Source of the DNA: Pectinophora gossypiella
Taxonomy: Eukaryota; Arthropoda; Insecta; Lepidoptera; Gelechiidae
Assembly: GCF_024362695.1 (NCBI RefSeq)
Contig: NC_065422.1
Coordinates: 1,178,001 to 1,242,000, forward strand
Direction of reading: 5' to 3'
Length of the DNA: 64,000 nucleotides
Each line of letters starts with the position of its first letter. The first letter of the stretch is position 1. Shown one piece after another: positions 31,181 through 40,261 of the stretch. The translations under genes and the position numbers were made by a program. The notes under the pieces are model-generated. The model was not told the origin of the DNA. It worked only from the letters and a program-made list of their open reading frames with translations, and made no database searches.

Positions 31181-31609
31181 ATGGATATCCAAACTGTTTG
31201 TTTACAATCACTGCTCCGTGATGAGTTGGTTTATGGAGTGAGTATTCGTGCTGAAGCACCAGCTGATACTGTTCTCAAAATGAAGAAACAGCTTAGGGAG
31301 TTGATCACAGGTTTCTCTCCGGATGAAATACTGGACGATGAGCAGAAGCCACAGGCCGAATTCCCAATTATCACCGAAAAGCTGAAGGAGCTGCAGGCAA
31401 AACTTGATTTAGCAGCGAAGTCTAGGGACCGTCATCACCTAATGCGTGCTAGGGCATTGTATAATCATCTTCATCACCGTCTTGAGCGTGTAGTATGCAC
31501 GGAGTTTGTCGATAGGGACATCCAATCGAAGCAAATTGGGAATCTTAAAGCTTGCGGTCACTCATTGGAGAATTATTCCTTTTCATGGTTAGCATTCAAT
31601 AACATTTAG
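31181..31609 (+). CDS. Gag-like protein of the LTR element (142 aa)
   Basis: Starts at an ATG in good Kozak context (ACAACCATGG) and ends TAG. The N-terminal half, LLRDELVYGVSIRAEAPADT, resembles N-termini of gag proteins from insect Ty3/gypsy-type elements (family recollection, not a search). Residues 27-80 are charged and probably helical, with LKELQAKLDLAAKSRDRHHL. No zinc knuckle (CCHC) or major homology region is visible, and the last 20 residues look unrelated. It is either a C-terminally truncated gag or a short adaptor protein kept by the non-autonomous element. It is the only ORF of note in the 2.3-kb interior. A splice acceptor-like 'aaaattatttacag' ends at 30997, upstream. Confidence 0.7.
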   Translation: MDIQTVCLQSLLRDELVYGVSIRAEAPADTVLKMKKQLRELITGFSPDEILDDEQKPQAEFPIITEKLKELQAKLDLAAKSRDRHHLMRARALYNHLHHRLERVVCTEFVDRDIQSKQIGNLKACGHSLENYSFSWLAFNNI

Positions 31610-32426
31610 AAAAATTGGTGTGTTTACTTGTGTCGTAAGTGGCCTAGTAACAGCCTGTTTATGACAAACACGTTTTTTTATGTAGTTAAAGAATATTAAT
31701 TAAATCTTTTGATTATAAAATAACTACATTTACCATTAAATGTTTTATGTTGTTTATGTTTAATGTTTTTTTTTAGTGTGTTTATAGTGCACTGATAAAG
31801 GCCCATACACACTAGCGTCTGCAACGCAGCGTTTTTATGAACGCCCACTTTAGCGTTTCATATTTTTATGTTTTTTGTTTAGGCGATTATAGCCAACTAT
31901 TTAATATAGTTAATTCATGTTGCCCGTGTCAACATTTTTTAGGCTTTATAGTAGCCATTTATTAGAAAATCATTTAAATAGGAAACCTCATTAGGTTGAC
32001 TATTTTATTTTGTTTTTCGACGGAGCGGGTAGTGACTCCTTAAATAAGCCTCTAGCAACTGTTGTTTTGTTTTTTGTCTTTGTCTTTAGAATTGGGGTAT
32101 CGAGTGACACTATGAGAGTCGTCAGCTCATCAGGGTTATGAATGTGGGTAACACCCAGTGAAATAGATACTGGGTGCTACTATATGAAAGAAGTGAAAGG
32201 TGATTAATGAATGGCGAAGAATAACAGGTCGGGGTAATTGTTGTGCTTAGGGTTGTGCTGTTTATATGTTGGTTTGTGCTTCGTTACGTTTTTTTTATAA
32301 ATTGTTTAGTTGTCTTGTCTTTTGTGGCAGATTTTTTTTTTAAATTTGATAAAATTTAGACTGGTTGTGCGCTCCAGGCTCTATGGCTGAGGGCAGCCGT
32401 GTTTCTCACCCAGTTCGAAACCTCTC
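31610..32426. other. Non-coding 3' interior of the LTR element
   Basis: About 820 bp with no pol-like reading frame in any frame. Confidence 0.7.
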
Positions 32427-32439
32427 GTGGGTAGGGGGG
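32427..32439 (+). promoter_or_regulatory. Polypurine tract
   Basis: GTGGGTAGGGGGG, three bases before the 3' LTR. A purine-rich plus-strand primer site, imperfect because of two T's. Confidence 0.65.
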
Positions 32440-32442
32440 TAT

Positions 32443-33993
32443 TGTAACGAAGCATTTCGGACCAACGAGCCTTGTAGCGACATCTAGTGGTTTCTTGCGA
32501 TATAACGTTGTTTTTATATTTTACCCGCAGGAAATCACAGATGGCGCTGCAGGGTTTTCGATGGGCCCGAATATTTTTAATTATTTTATTTTCTTCTAAA
32601 TTTGGTATATTTAATTATCTGCAACATTTATTGAAATTATATTATATTTTATTTAGGTTTTGGATCAAACAAGTCGATCGATTGTTGTCGTTGATTCGGC
32701 GAATTTATGGTTTGGTAGATTTTTTCTAGTTTGGCAACTTTGTTCGTGGTTCTTGTGTCAGACTGACAGATGGTGGAGCTGAGAGACAGGTTATGAAAAG
32801 TGGGGACGTCGCGAGAGCGCCGGAGACTCCACTGCCGTAACAATAATGTGGGCAAATTAAAAGCCACGATTTATCGGCGACATCAAGAGCCGATGTCTCG
32901 ATTTAAACAAACAACTTAACCGAGATGGTGAGTCCTCGCCATTCTTCGTGCATATTTTTGCACCAACTTGGTGATAACCTCGAGGTCCTTTGTTTTCAGC
33001 AACTTCACTGAAATCCCATCACCGAAGGTCCAGTGGGTGGGTTTAGGTTTCATCCGAGCGATGCCCAACTATCCCGGATGAACCTGTAAGTTATTTTCTT
33101 TGTTTTACACTCGTGAGTTGCCTTGCCACGCTGTCAGCTGAACCACATGCTAATCATTGCCATTCCTTGTTGCAGATGGGGTTTTTAAAGTTTTTAAAGT
33201 TTTAAAGTTTTTAAAGTTTTGTTTTTGTTTTCTTTAAAGTTTTAACGTTTTAATCGTCTAACGTTTTGCTAGTTTAATGTAAGAAGAAGTTTATGATTGG
33301 ATCAGATGATTTCAACAATGTTTTGTGAATGAAGATTCCTACTGTTTTTCCTGCGTTTGCAAGTTATTTCAAGCTTCATTTCGGCGGAGCTTGCCTTGGT
33401 TGTTTGCACGTCGAAGCTTTCCTTTGTGCGGCGCGCATGTGGATGTGCCGCGCCTCTTCTTTTGTCAACACTCCGGATAAGGCCCGGTGAAGGACTGCGA
33501 GGTTGACCGGTGGACGTGCAGCCCGCCAGCTGCGTAACAGTTGGCCCGCTGCGCCGCCATCGTCCAGCACGCCCTGGCCTGAGCCGGCCTCAACTCATCA
33601 CCTGTACGGTATTCCGGAACGCCTCAGGTAGGCCTGATAGTCGGAGGTCCTCGAGTAAGTGAGGTGCCTACAGGTGTACGGACAGTGTTTTTAAATATAG
33701 TGATATCCCATGGTTGTTACGGAGTGACAATTAACCTGACGGACCAAAGCGCGACCTGTCTCCCTCCATAGGGTTTTTGACCTACCTATGGTTAACTAAA
33801 TTTGTATATTTCAAATTATACATTGTACAAATTCAAAGGGAGTTTTCTTTGTCTCATGCTCACCGGTCTATAACATCTAGCTGTGCCCTTCAGGTAAACA
33901 CCACTTTATAAATTTCTGAAACATATCGGTATTTATAACACCTTGTCTATTTTACCTACCTTCCTATAAGGTAGTCAAAAATCTAGTGTTTCA
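32443..33993 (+). repeat. 3' LTR, 1551 bp
   Basis: Same length, start and end as the 5' LTR, with no difference in the segments I compared. Followed by CTAC at 33994-33997. Confidence 0.93.
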
Positions 33994-34246
33994 CTACATC
34001 ACTGTCTATTTGTCATGTAAGAAAAACTCTTGCAGTGTGTAAAAACTTTTCTCAATTAGGAATTTAAAAAAAAAAATCATTTTTGTTAAAAATGGTGATT
34101 TATGATATTTTCATATATAGATACTGTTTTTTATTACACTGAATATGTTTAAAAGATCTTGTTGACATGTCCGGCTTTCGGACTCTAAAATCCGGGGTTT
34201 TCACGCGTCTTGTCCTGTTTTCCATATTTTAGAGATGGCAACCCTA

Positions 34247-34554
34247 TATGAAACAGACCTACGTCAGTCCTATGTTCAATACACTAATCATCAGGCTCGA
34301 AGGAACACAAAAATTTTCATTATTTTGATATGTTATCAAATGTTCAGATGCAGTGGGCGTTGATAACAAAAATTAACTTTCATAAGCACTGGTTATTTAA
34401 AACTATCACAACAATAATTGTTATACCATAGGGCTACTGCGATACAGGGGAAACTCTAGTGCAGGGCCCGCTATTAACTTGTGTTAATTTTACTTTATTT
34501 GGTAAATAAATAATTTTTACTTTTTTACTTTTACTTTACTTTTAAAATAGTATA
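34247..34554. other. No recognised feature
   Basis: Just over 300 bp of AT-rich DNA following the hAT-like element. Confidence 0.4.
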
Positions 34555-34800
34555 GTTTCTAACTAGTCACATTAAGTTACTTTTTACCAATCGTCAAAAC
34601 ACGAAATTACCATGGAATTTGTATGAAAAAGCAATCTGTGACGTCATGGGAAAACGTGTCAAAATTTTGCACTTAAGTATTTTTAAATATATCTTTATTA
34701 AAATTCATAAATAAGTTAAATATAAGAAAGAAAACGGTTTTTGTCACTGTTAGATCAGTATTTGTAATCAGAATTTCATAATATGTCTTTGACCTAAGAA
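34555..34800 (+). repeat. Dispersed repeat J
   Basis: 'agttactttttaccaatcgt', 'caaaacacgaaattaccatg' and 'aaattcataaataagttaaa' recur at 55935-56180 and partly near 37205-37300. Class unknown. Confidence 0.5.
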
Positions 34801-34963
34801 ACTACACAATTATAATAGATACAGATAGATACGAACTATTTTGTAACAGATAGTGAAAATAATTAGAAAAGATTGAATTTAGTGTGAATAAGTGAATGAA
34901 TTCTAAACAGTAGTACCATTGGGAGTTAAGAAGGCCACATTGAAGCGACTCTAATAAGCAATT

Positions 34964-35306
34964 AACAGCCTCCGTGGTCTAGTGGTTAGAGCGTTACGCT
35001 CACGATCTGTAGGTCCGGGTTCGATGCCCGATGGGGACATTTTCGAAATCACTTTGTGTGACTGTTATTTGATTGGTATAGACTTTGTAGGCTTGAATCA
35101 CCTGATTATCCGACAAAGTAAGATGATTCCGTGGTACAGACAGCATGTTAAGCCGTTGGTGCCGGCTATTAGCAGTAAAAACACCTCCACCAACCCGCAG
35201 TGGAGCAGCGCGGTGGAGTAGGTATACTCCGTTCACCTTCCGGTTGATTGAGGGGAGGGTTGTGCCCAGCAGTGGGACGTATATAGGATGTTTATGTTAT
35301 GTATGT
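34964..35306 (+). mobile_element. SINE-B, full length
   Basis: Head CAGCCTCCGTGGTCTAGTGG, box B-like GGTTCGATGCC, body 'atcactttgtgtgactgtta', and tail 'tgtgcccagcagtgggacgt' with 'atataggatgtttatg'. The central domain is partly deleted ('ccgtggtacagacagcatgt'). Confidence 0.88.
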
Positions 35307-35355
35307 TGTCTAAGAACCAATATTGCAATTTCATATTTGCGCATATAAAATTAAA

Positions 35356-35596
35356 CTAGCGATCCGCCCCGGCTTCGCTTGGGTGCAATGCCGAGGAAAA
35401 AAGTGATATTATTTTCGACATAACAGTATTTCTCCACTACTTAATGGATGTTATTATACATATAAACCTTCCTCTTGAATCACTATCTATTTAAAAAAAC
35501 CGCATCAAAATCCGTTGCGTAGTTTTAAAGATTTAAGCGTACATAGGGATTTAGGGACAGAAAAAGCGACTTTGTTTTATACTACGTATGTAGTGA
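35356..35596 (-). mobile_element. Non-autonomous Helitron, 241 bp, intact ends
   Basis: Read on the minus strand it starts TCACTACATACGTAG and ends GGGGCGGATCGCTAG, with the preceding hairpin 'cccaagcgaagccgggg'. The flanks are A and T, the classic Helitron A/T insertion without target duplication. Same family as 2672-2933. No coding sequence. Confidence 0.88.
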
Positions 35597-35690
35597 TGTG
35601 TAATGACAAGAAATATCAAATAGCAATATTGGTTTTTTAGACGAATTGCTTCGATGGGCATTTTTATCCCCCTGATCTGCCGATACCGTG

Positions 35691-35945
35691 ACCTATTTCA
35701 TTTTCTTTATTTCCCTCGAACTTCACTGGCAAAACCACATAGCTCAACGCCCATTACTTTCGGATCTATAAACGTCAGGGCATATCCTTATTTATAAGCA
35801 AATCCGTAAGCCTGCTTACGGATTCGTGTACATCACATAATGTACTGCCTTCCAACAGTTGGTGATGTAGGCATATGTGCCAGGCGAGAATGGTTGCGGC
35901 TGTGATGGCGTTATGGCGGGTTAGTAGTAAACACCGGTGGCGGGT
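35691..35945. other. No recognised feature
   Basis: No repeat signature recognised before the 5S-headed SINE. Confidence 0.4.
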
Positions 35946-36172
35946 TGAGGAGTTCGGTGGCGCAGCGGTAATCGCGCTCGGTCTGCGATTGTTGAACTTA
36001 AGCAACTTTCGCAAAGGCCGGTCGTAGGATGGGTGACCACAAAAAAGTTTTCATCTCGAGCTCCTCCGTGCTTCGGAAGGCTATTAAGCCTTTGGTCCCG
36101 GCTGCTTTAGCAGTAGGTAATAACCATCAATCCGCACTTGGCAGTGGGGACGCTAATGGGCTGATGATGATG
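35946..36172 (+). mobile_element. SINE-5S copy
   Basis: 'gaggagttcggtggcgcagc', 5S-like 'cttaagcaac' and 'ggatgggtgaccac', central domain 'ctccgtgcttcggaaggct', and tail 'gcagtggggacgctaatggg' with (TGA)n. Part of the tail is deleted. Confidence 0.82.
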
Positions 36173-36235
36173 AGGTGGTAAACATAAACAACCTACATAC
36201 TATATTCTGGACTTCTAGACTTGTGCTGAGTGAGA

Positions 36236-36390
36236 TGCCTTTTTCTCAGGACGTCCACCGCCACCCGCGCCTGCTGCTTTATCATAATTTTGACAAACAT
36301 CCGTTTTGCTTTTGTTGAATTGTTTTGTGAAATGTTTGTTTGTGTGTGGCGTCCTTTTATGATAAACTACTTATATTCTACATACTTTCT
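36236..36390 (+). mobile_element. LINE 3' tail related to 20930-21085
   Basis: 'ctcaggacgtccaccgccac', 'ttgacaaacatccgttttgc', 'tgtgtgtggcgtccttttat'. No coding part. Confidence 0.6.
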
Positions 36391-36391
36391 T

Positions 36392-36647
36392 ATACTGGGC
36401 ACAGGCCTCCCCTCAATCAACCGGAGGGGGTATGGGTCGATGGAAGCGGTTTACGGCTCTTATTTTTTTCCTTTTCCTATCTTAGTTTTTCGGCCAATCA
36501 GGTGATTCAAGCTTGAAATGTCCTTACCAAACAAAGACAGTCGCAAAAAGTGTAGTCGACAATGTCTCTTTCGGGAATCGAACCCGGACCTCCAGATCGG
36601 GAGCCCAACGCTCTTACCACGCTCTAACCACTGGACCACAAAGGCTG
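36392..36647 (-). mobile_element. SINE-B copy with internal deletion
   Basis: Antisense tail 'gcacaggcctcccctcaatc' and head 'gggaatcgaacccggacctc'. Much of the centre is replaced by unrelated AT-rich bases. Confidence 0.75.
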
Positions 36648-36819
36648 TTAGGTGGCTAGTCGCGCACTTTATACCTAGCCTGCGGGTGTGTTATATTTTT
36701 TCATATTTCTTGTAGTCAATTCGCCTACGGTATATCTTAATGAAATATACCTCTATACAGAACGATTCTGCCGAATTTACTCTTAAATGTACCTTTAGGT
36801 ACATTGGAGAGGTTGTCTA

Positions 36820-37135
36820 ACAGAAAGCTCGGTGAGGCGTGTGTTAAGTTACAGTTCATCTTGTGATGGATGTACCTCTGACTACCCCTTAACACGTTGA
36901 CAGTCCAGTGACCCATATACGGGTCATGACGGACTAGCTTCATACGTCCGTGACCCATACATGGATCACTAAGATACGACCAGGTACGCACTAAGGGCGG
37001 GTGCTCCACTCGGATCCCGGGTAACTCAGCAATGGTTGAAGTAATATGCGGGACTTACAAGGAAGTTAAAACATTTTGTATGGGGACTGTCAACGTGTTA
37101 ATTGGGATGTAGTCGTGAGCTTGTGTGCACAAAGA
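36820..37135 (+). repeat. Repeat T copy split by a piggyBac-like MITE
   Basis: 'ctaacagaaagctcggtgag', 'gatggatgtacctctgacta' and 'cccc', then after the insert 'ttgggatgtagtcgtgagct'. Compare the uninterrupted copy at 56690-56750. Confidence 0.7.
36893..37097. mobile_element. piggyBac-like MITE, 205 bp, TTAA target duplication
   Basis: TTAA at 36889-36892 and 37098-37101 brackets perfect 14-bp terminal inverted repeats, CACGTTGACAGTCC and GGACTGTCAACGTG. Subterminal palindromes TGACCCATATACGGGTCA and 'gtgacccatacatggatcac' resemble subterminal repeats of piggyBac-like elements. No transposase. Insertion split a repeat T copy. Confidence 0.88.
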
Positions 37136-37312
37136 AAAGTTTGAGTTTCATTTCTACCAGCCCAGTCCTGACGTTCACGGTAATAGGCTACTTGACAACC
37201 TAGGCAAATAAGATACTTTTTACGAAACGTGAAAACGAAAGGTTTCCTTGGAGTTTGTATGGAAATACTGTCCTATGATATTATCAATAAAAGCAGTCAA
37301 ACGTCGTACTCA
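37136..37312. other. No recognised gene
   Basis: Weak similarity to repeat J near 37205-37300 ('tggagtttgtatggaaatac'). Confidence 0.35.
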
Positions 37313-37590
37313 TTCTTCTTCTTCTATTGTGTGGGTTGTGAGGTGGAATAACAACCTCATCAACCCTGGTGTCAGGGTTACCATTGAGCCGCCATAGGAA
37401 CCTGACATGGCCCATATAACGACTACTTACTTACATCAGTAAGTAGTAACCGGGACCAACGGCTTAATGTGCCATACGAAGCACGGATTATCTTACTTTC
37501 GGTCAATCAGGTGATCAGCCTGTAATGTTTCAACCAAACAAGGGACCACATAGTAATTTATGTGATATGTCTCCACCGGGAATCGAATTA
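37313..37590 (-). mobile_element. SINE-A, head truncated in box B
   Basis: Antisense GAA tail, full body, then 'ctccaccgggaatcgaatta', where the head breaks off. Confidence 0.8.
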
Positions 37591-37981
37591 TTACTTAATT
37601 CATAGGTTCGAGTAGAAAAGTAAAATGAAATTGATTTCTGATAATCTTAGACTGGCGTCTATTTCTAGATTAGCATTATATTTTATCTTTGGCTTAGTCA
37701 AATACCCTTTTTTGGTGATTTTCCTCGCAGAAAATATAATTTTAAACTTTTTGGGACCAAATCACTTACGATATATCGTTAGTTAGTATTTGATTTAATT
37801 ATTTCGTATTCGCTAACAGTCGAACAACCCTTGCCTACATAATAATGATATATTTTGTGAGCTGTGTGCTAACAGACGCTGTGATATTTACAGAAGAAAA
37901 TTAGATCTTTGATCAGCACTGGGGTGTGTAATAAGGGCAAGTCCTTACTTGACTTTTTTATTATTAGCTACAGAGTTACGT
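37591..37981. other. No recognised feature
   Basis: About 390 bp of AT-rich DNA. Confidence 0.4.
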
Positions 37982-38200
37982 CGTGTTAGCTTAGTTGGAA
38001 GAACGCTCGACTCTCAATATGACGTCGCAGATTCGAAATCGAATCCAGGACTGGCAGCAACGATTTTCGAATTTATGTTTGGATCGCGGTCAGCGGTGAA
38101 GGAATATATCGTGAAGTAACTCATATTCACGAAACATGCGTTTTGGAGGTAATGTGAGCTAAGCTGTATTGGGCTGGTTTTCCCTGGTGAAAGATAGTAA
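37982..38200 (+). mobile_element. SINE-C copy
   Basis: 'cgtgttagcttagttggaag', box B-like remnant 'gcagattcgaaatcgaatcc', then 'gatcgcggtcagcggtgaag' and 'gtattgggctggttttccct'. The 3' end is replaced by a repeat ('ctttagtcttaagtggccgt') also at 40940 and 53270. Confidence 0.7.
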
Positions 38201-38479
38201 ATGGAACCTGTAAACACGGGTCTTTCTTTAGTCTTAAGTGGCCGTAAGCCGGTAAGAGGGGAGGGCGGGGGGGGGGAGGTTCGGTCGTGTCTATCTGGCT
38301 TTAGGCAATACACGATATGAAGAGATTTTTGTATGGAGTGTCAAGTGTGTGCCTAAAGACAAAGAATCTAAAGTAAGTCAGTGAATGGAGTTATTAGATG
38401 TGAACCACTTCTCTCTCGTCTTAGATTGTCAGTGCCCAGAACATTACCTAGATTTGCCTTGGCTTACCTGGAAGTCTCT

Positions 38480-38715
38480 AACTAGCCTTCGGACTCAGGT
38501 GGGCCGAAGTAAGGATGTTCAGGTGGGCTTTCTCGGATGGCTCGGACTTAAAGTGCAAGTGCGGCACTGTTCCCCAAACGATGGAACATCTTACATCGTG
38601 TCCTGCGTGCCCAAACACCTGTACGCAGGAGGATCTGATGAGCGCTGCAGATAGCGCCATACTTGTTGCCAAGTTTTGGGCCGATACAATTTAGTTTGCC
38701 ATCGACACGATAAGA
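38480..38715 (+). pseudogene. LINE ORF C-terminus with Cys-rich motif and 3' tail
   Basis: One frame reads FSDGSDLKCKCGTVPQTMEH, continuing LTSCPACPNTCTQEDLMSAA, a Cys/His-rich C-terminus of a kind carried by lepidopteran non-LTR retrotransposon ORF2 proteins. Upstream frames are shifted. The tail 'tgttgccaagttttgggccg' to 'cgacacgataag' follows and matches 7085-7190. Confidence 0.65.
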
Positions 38716-39094
38716 GAGATTACCTAGAAAGCCCATCAGCAAAACATTTTGTCCCCTCGCTAACAGAACCAATGTTGGTAGTCATTTAGCGTTGAGTCGC
38801 ATCTGCTTGACACATAATGAACTAAGTGCCGCAATGTCTGATGTAGACTTATTTTAAAATTCACTTAGGTAGTGAATTTAAATTTAAAAACTAATATTTA
38901 TAAATATTTATGTCCTCCAGTATATATTTTTTTAATTATTTGTATAATTTAGTTATCTACTAAACGATTACGTTGTCTTACACTGCAAATGTTGTGTGCA
39001 CCTATAATTGGCTTATACATATAATAGTGTAATTACTGATGTAACTTTTATATTATTTAATGTTTTACCATTTTATTAACAAATAAATAAATAA
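38716..39094. other. No recognised feature
   Basis: About 380 bp, mostly very AT-rich after 38850. Confidence 0.4.
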
Positions 39095-39570
39095 TTCGTT
39101 TTAAAACACATAATAACGGGTTCTTACCGCGTTTAAAGCAGGGATATGAGACTTCCGATATTTCGACACTGTTGCAAGTGCCATCATCACGGGATGACAA
39201 TGTATGAATCGTTTTAGTCACAATTTGATCACTTTTTTTGCCACTTACGGGATTAACTACTTGTCCGGACAATGTTTTGTCACTGTGACCACATCACGTG
39301 AGTAAATTGTCGATGGAAAGGCACGTACACACGTTCAGCTGCTTGTCTTCCCGGGCATGTCGTAAAATCCGACAGAGGGATTGTGTCCTTTAACATGATG
39401 GACTAATGTTATGGGCGATAGGCTGATCCCTTATCACCATAAGGTTTATCATATCCAGCTTACGACATCGTATCAACAGTGGCTGCAAGTTGTCTTTGAT
39501 AACTTGTGGCTCTGCCCACCCCATTAGGGATTACGGGCGTGAGTTTATGTATGTGTGTATGTATGTATGA
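39095..39570. repeat. 'AACGGGTTC' repeat, repeat R scrap and LINE-F tail
   Basis: 39100-39190: 'ttaaaacacataataacggg', 'atatttcgacactgttgcaa', 'catcatcacgggatgaca'. About 39230-39275: repeat R piece. 39440-39570: LINE-F tail 'gtggctgcaagttgtctttg', 'ggctctgcccaccccattag', 'gggcgtgagtttatgtatg'. Confidence 0.6.
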
Positions 39571-39963
39571 AAGGCACGTAATCATAATAAATTCAAACAT
39601 ATTCGTGTCACTAGGACATCAGAGAACAATTATACCTACATGAATTTATAACCCAAACACGCATGATGTTTGTTTTGTAATCAAAATTGATTAAAACACA
39701 TAGATAAAGGTATATTCCTTACGGTCCCAATTTCCATTTTATCCATATAATTTGCATCCAGAACCGTACCCGGAAGATGTATTATCGTAGGTACAATATG
39801 ATTTACCGTTTCTTCAATCGCAAAATTAAATTTCGAGGGGTACAAAGATCTTAGGGATACATTTGCTTGAACGTTAGAAGCAGAGGGTTTGATAAATAAG
39901 ATTAGGCCAATGACGAAATCAGACTGCTTTACGATTTACCTTTACAATTACATGACTTAAATA
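39571..39963. other. No recognised feature
   Basis: About 390 bp of AT-rich DNA. Confidence 0.4.
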
Positions 39964-40261
39964 GCTTACATATGTCCCACTGCTGAGCACAGGCCTCCCC
40001 TCAGTCAACTGGAGGGGGTATGGAGCATACTCCTCCACGCTGCTACACTGCGGGTTGGTGGAGGTGTTTACGGCTAATAGCCGGCTTAACTTGCCCTCCG
40101 GAGCACGGAATAATCTTCTGATGTAAGTCTACTTACTGATGTAAGTACGTAGTCGTTACATGAGTCATTTCAGGGGCCTGTGGCGGCTCAGTAATAACCC
40201 TGACACCAGGGTTGATGGGATTGGTCGTCCACCTCACAATCCACACGATAGAAGAAGAAGA
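39964..40261. mobile_element. SINE-B (-) joined head to tail with SINE-A (+) piece
   Basis: 39964-40118 is antisense SINE-B tail plus centre ('cccactgctgagcacaggcc', 'cttgccctccggagcacgga'). At 40119 it switches to sense SINE-A 3' part ('acttactgatgtaagtacgt', 'cctgacaccagggttgatgg', 'cacgatagaagaagaag'). The junction lacks a clear target duplication. Confidence 0.7.

Larger units (their letters stand above)
28584..33993 (+). mobile_element. Non-autonomous LTR retrotransposon, 5410 bp, gag-like ORF only
   Basis: Complete structure: 1551-bp LTRs at 28584-30134 and 32443-33993, primer-binding site one base after the 5' LTR, a 2308-bp interior, a purine tract at the 3' LTR, and a CTAC duplication. 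Every stretch of the two LTRs I compared is identical and the offset is constant (3859), so the insertion is young. The interior codes for only a 142-residue gag-like protein; protease, reverse transcriptase and integrase are absent. The long LTR, a PBS starting TGGCGCCC and the 4-bp duplication suggest a Ty3/gypsy relative. An autonomous partner must supply the enzymes. Confidence 0.92.
28349..34065 (-). mobile_element. LINE 3' end (copy 2 of the 24361 family) split by the LTR element
   Basis: 28349-28583 carries 'caaagtatttattgcacacc', 'atatggacccgggagagtat' and the same AT-rich body as 24361-24620. After the LTR element, 33998 onward gives 'atcactgtctatttgtcatg' and 'taagaaaaactctt', matching 24855-24897. 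Relative to copy 1 it lacks 119 bp between two 'cacat' microhomologies, removing the zinc-finger codons. Copy 1 serves as an empty-site reference for the LTR insertion. Confidence 0.75.
28036..34246. mobile_element. hAT-like DNA transposon remnant, interrupted by nested elements
   Basis: The outer ends form a 12-bp terminal inverted repeat: TAGGGTTGCCAT at 28036-28047 and ATGGCAACCCTA at 34235-34246. Flanking octamers TATAAAAC (28028-28035) and TATGAAAC (34247-34254) match at 7 of 8 positions, as expected of an old hAT 8-bp target duplication. Subterminal 'cggtttttcccggatttg' resembles 'ccggggttttcacgcgtc' inverted at the other end. No transposase ORF remains; only about 0.5 kb of the element itself survives outside the inserts. 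Confidence 0.72.
34914..35690. mobile_element. Foldback element split by a SINE-B and a Helitron
   Basis: Left piece 'aaggccacattgaagcgact'. Middle piece 35307-35355: 'ccaatattgcaatttcatat', 'tgcgcatataaaatt'. Right piece from 35597: 'caaatagcaatattggtttt', 'agacgaattgcttcgatggg'. Compare the uninterrupted relative at 13072-13200. The two interruptions are SINE-B (34964-35306) and a Helitron (35356-35596). Confidence 0.65.

Noticed and set aside
28036..34246. Reading the whole 6.2 kb as one autonomous DNA transposon
   Set aside because: No transposase frame exists. Most of the length belongs to later LINE and LTR insertions.
36737..37009. 90-codon minus-strand ORF across the piggyBac-like MITE
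   Set aside because: It crosses the MITE border into repeat T, so it cannot be one ancestral gene.
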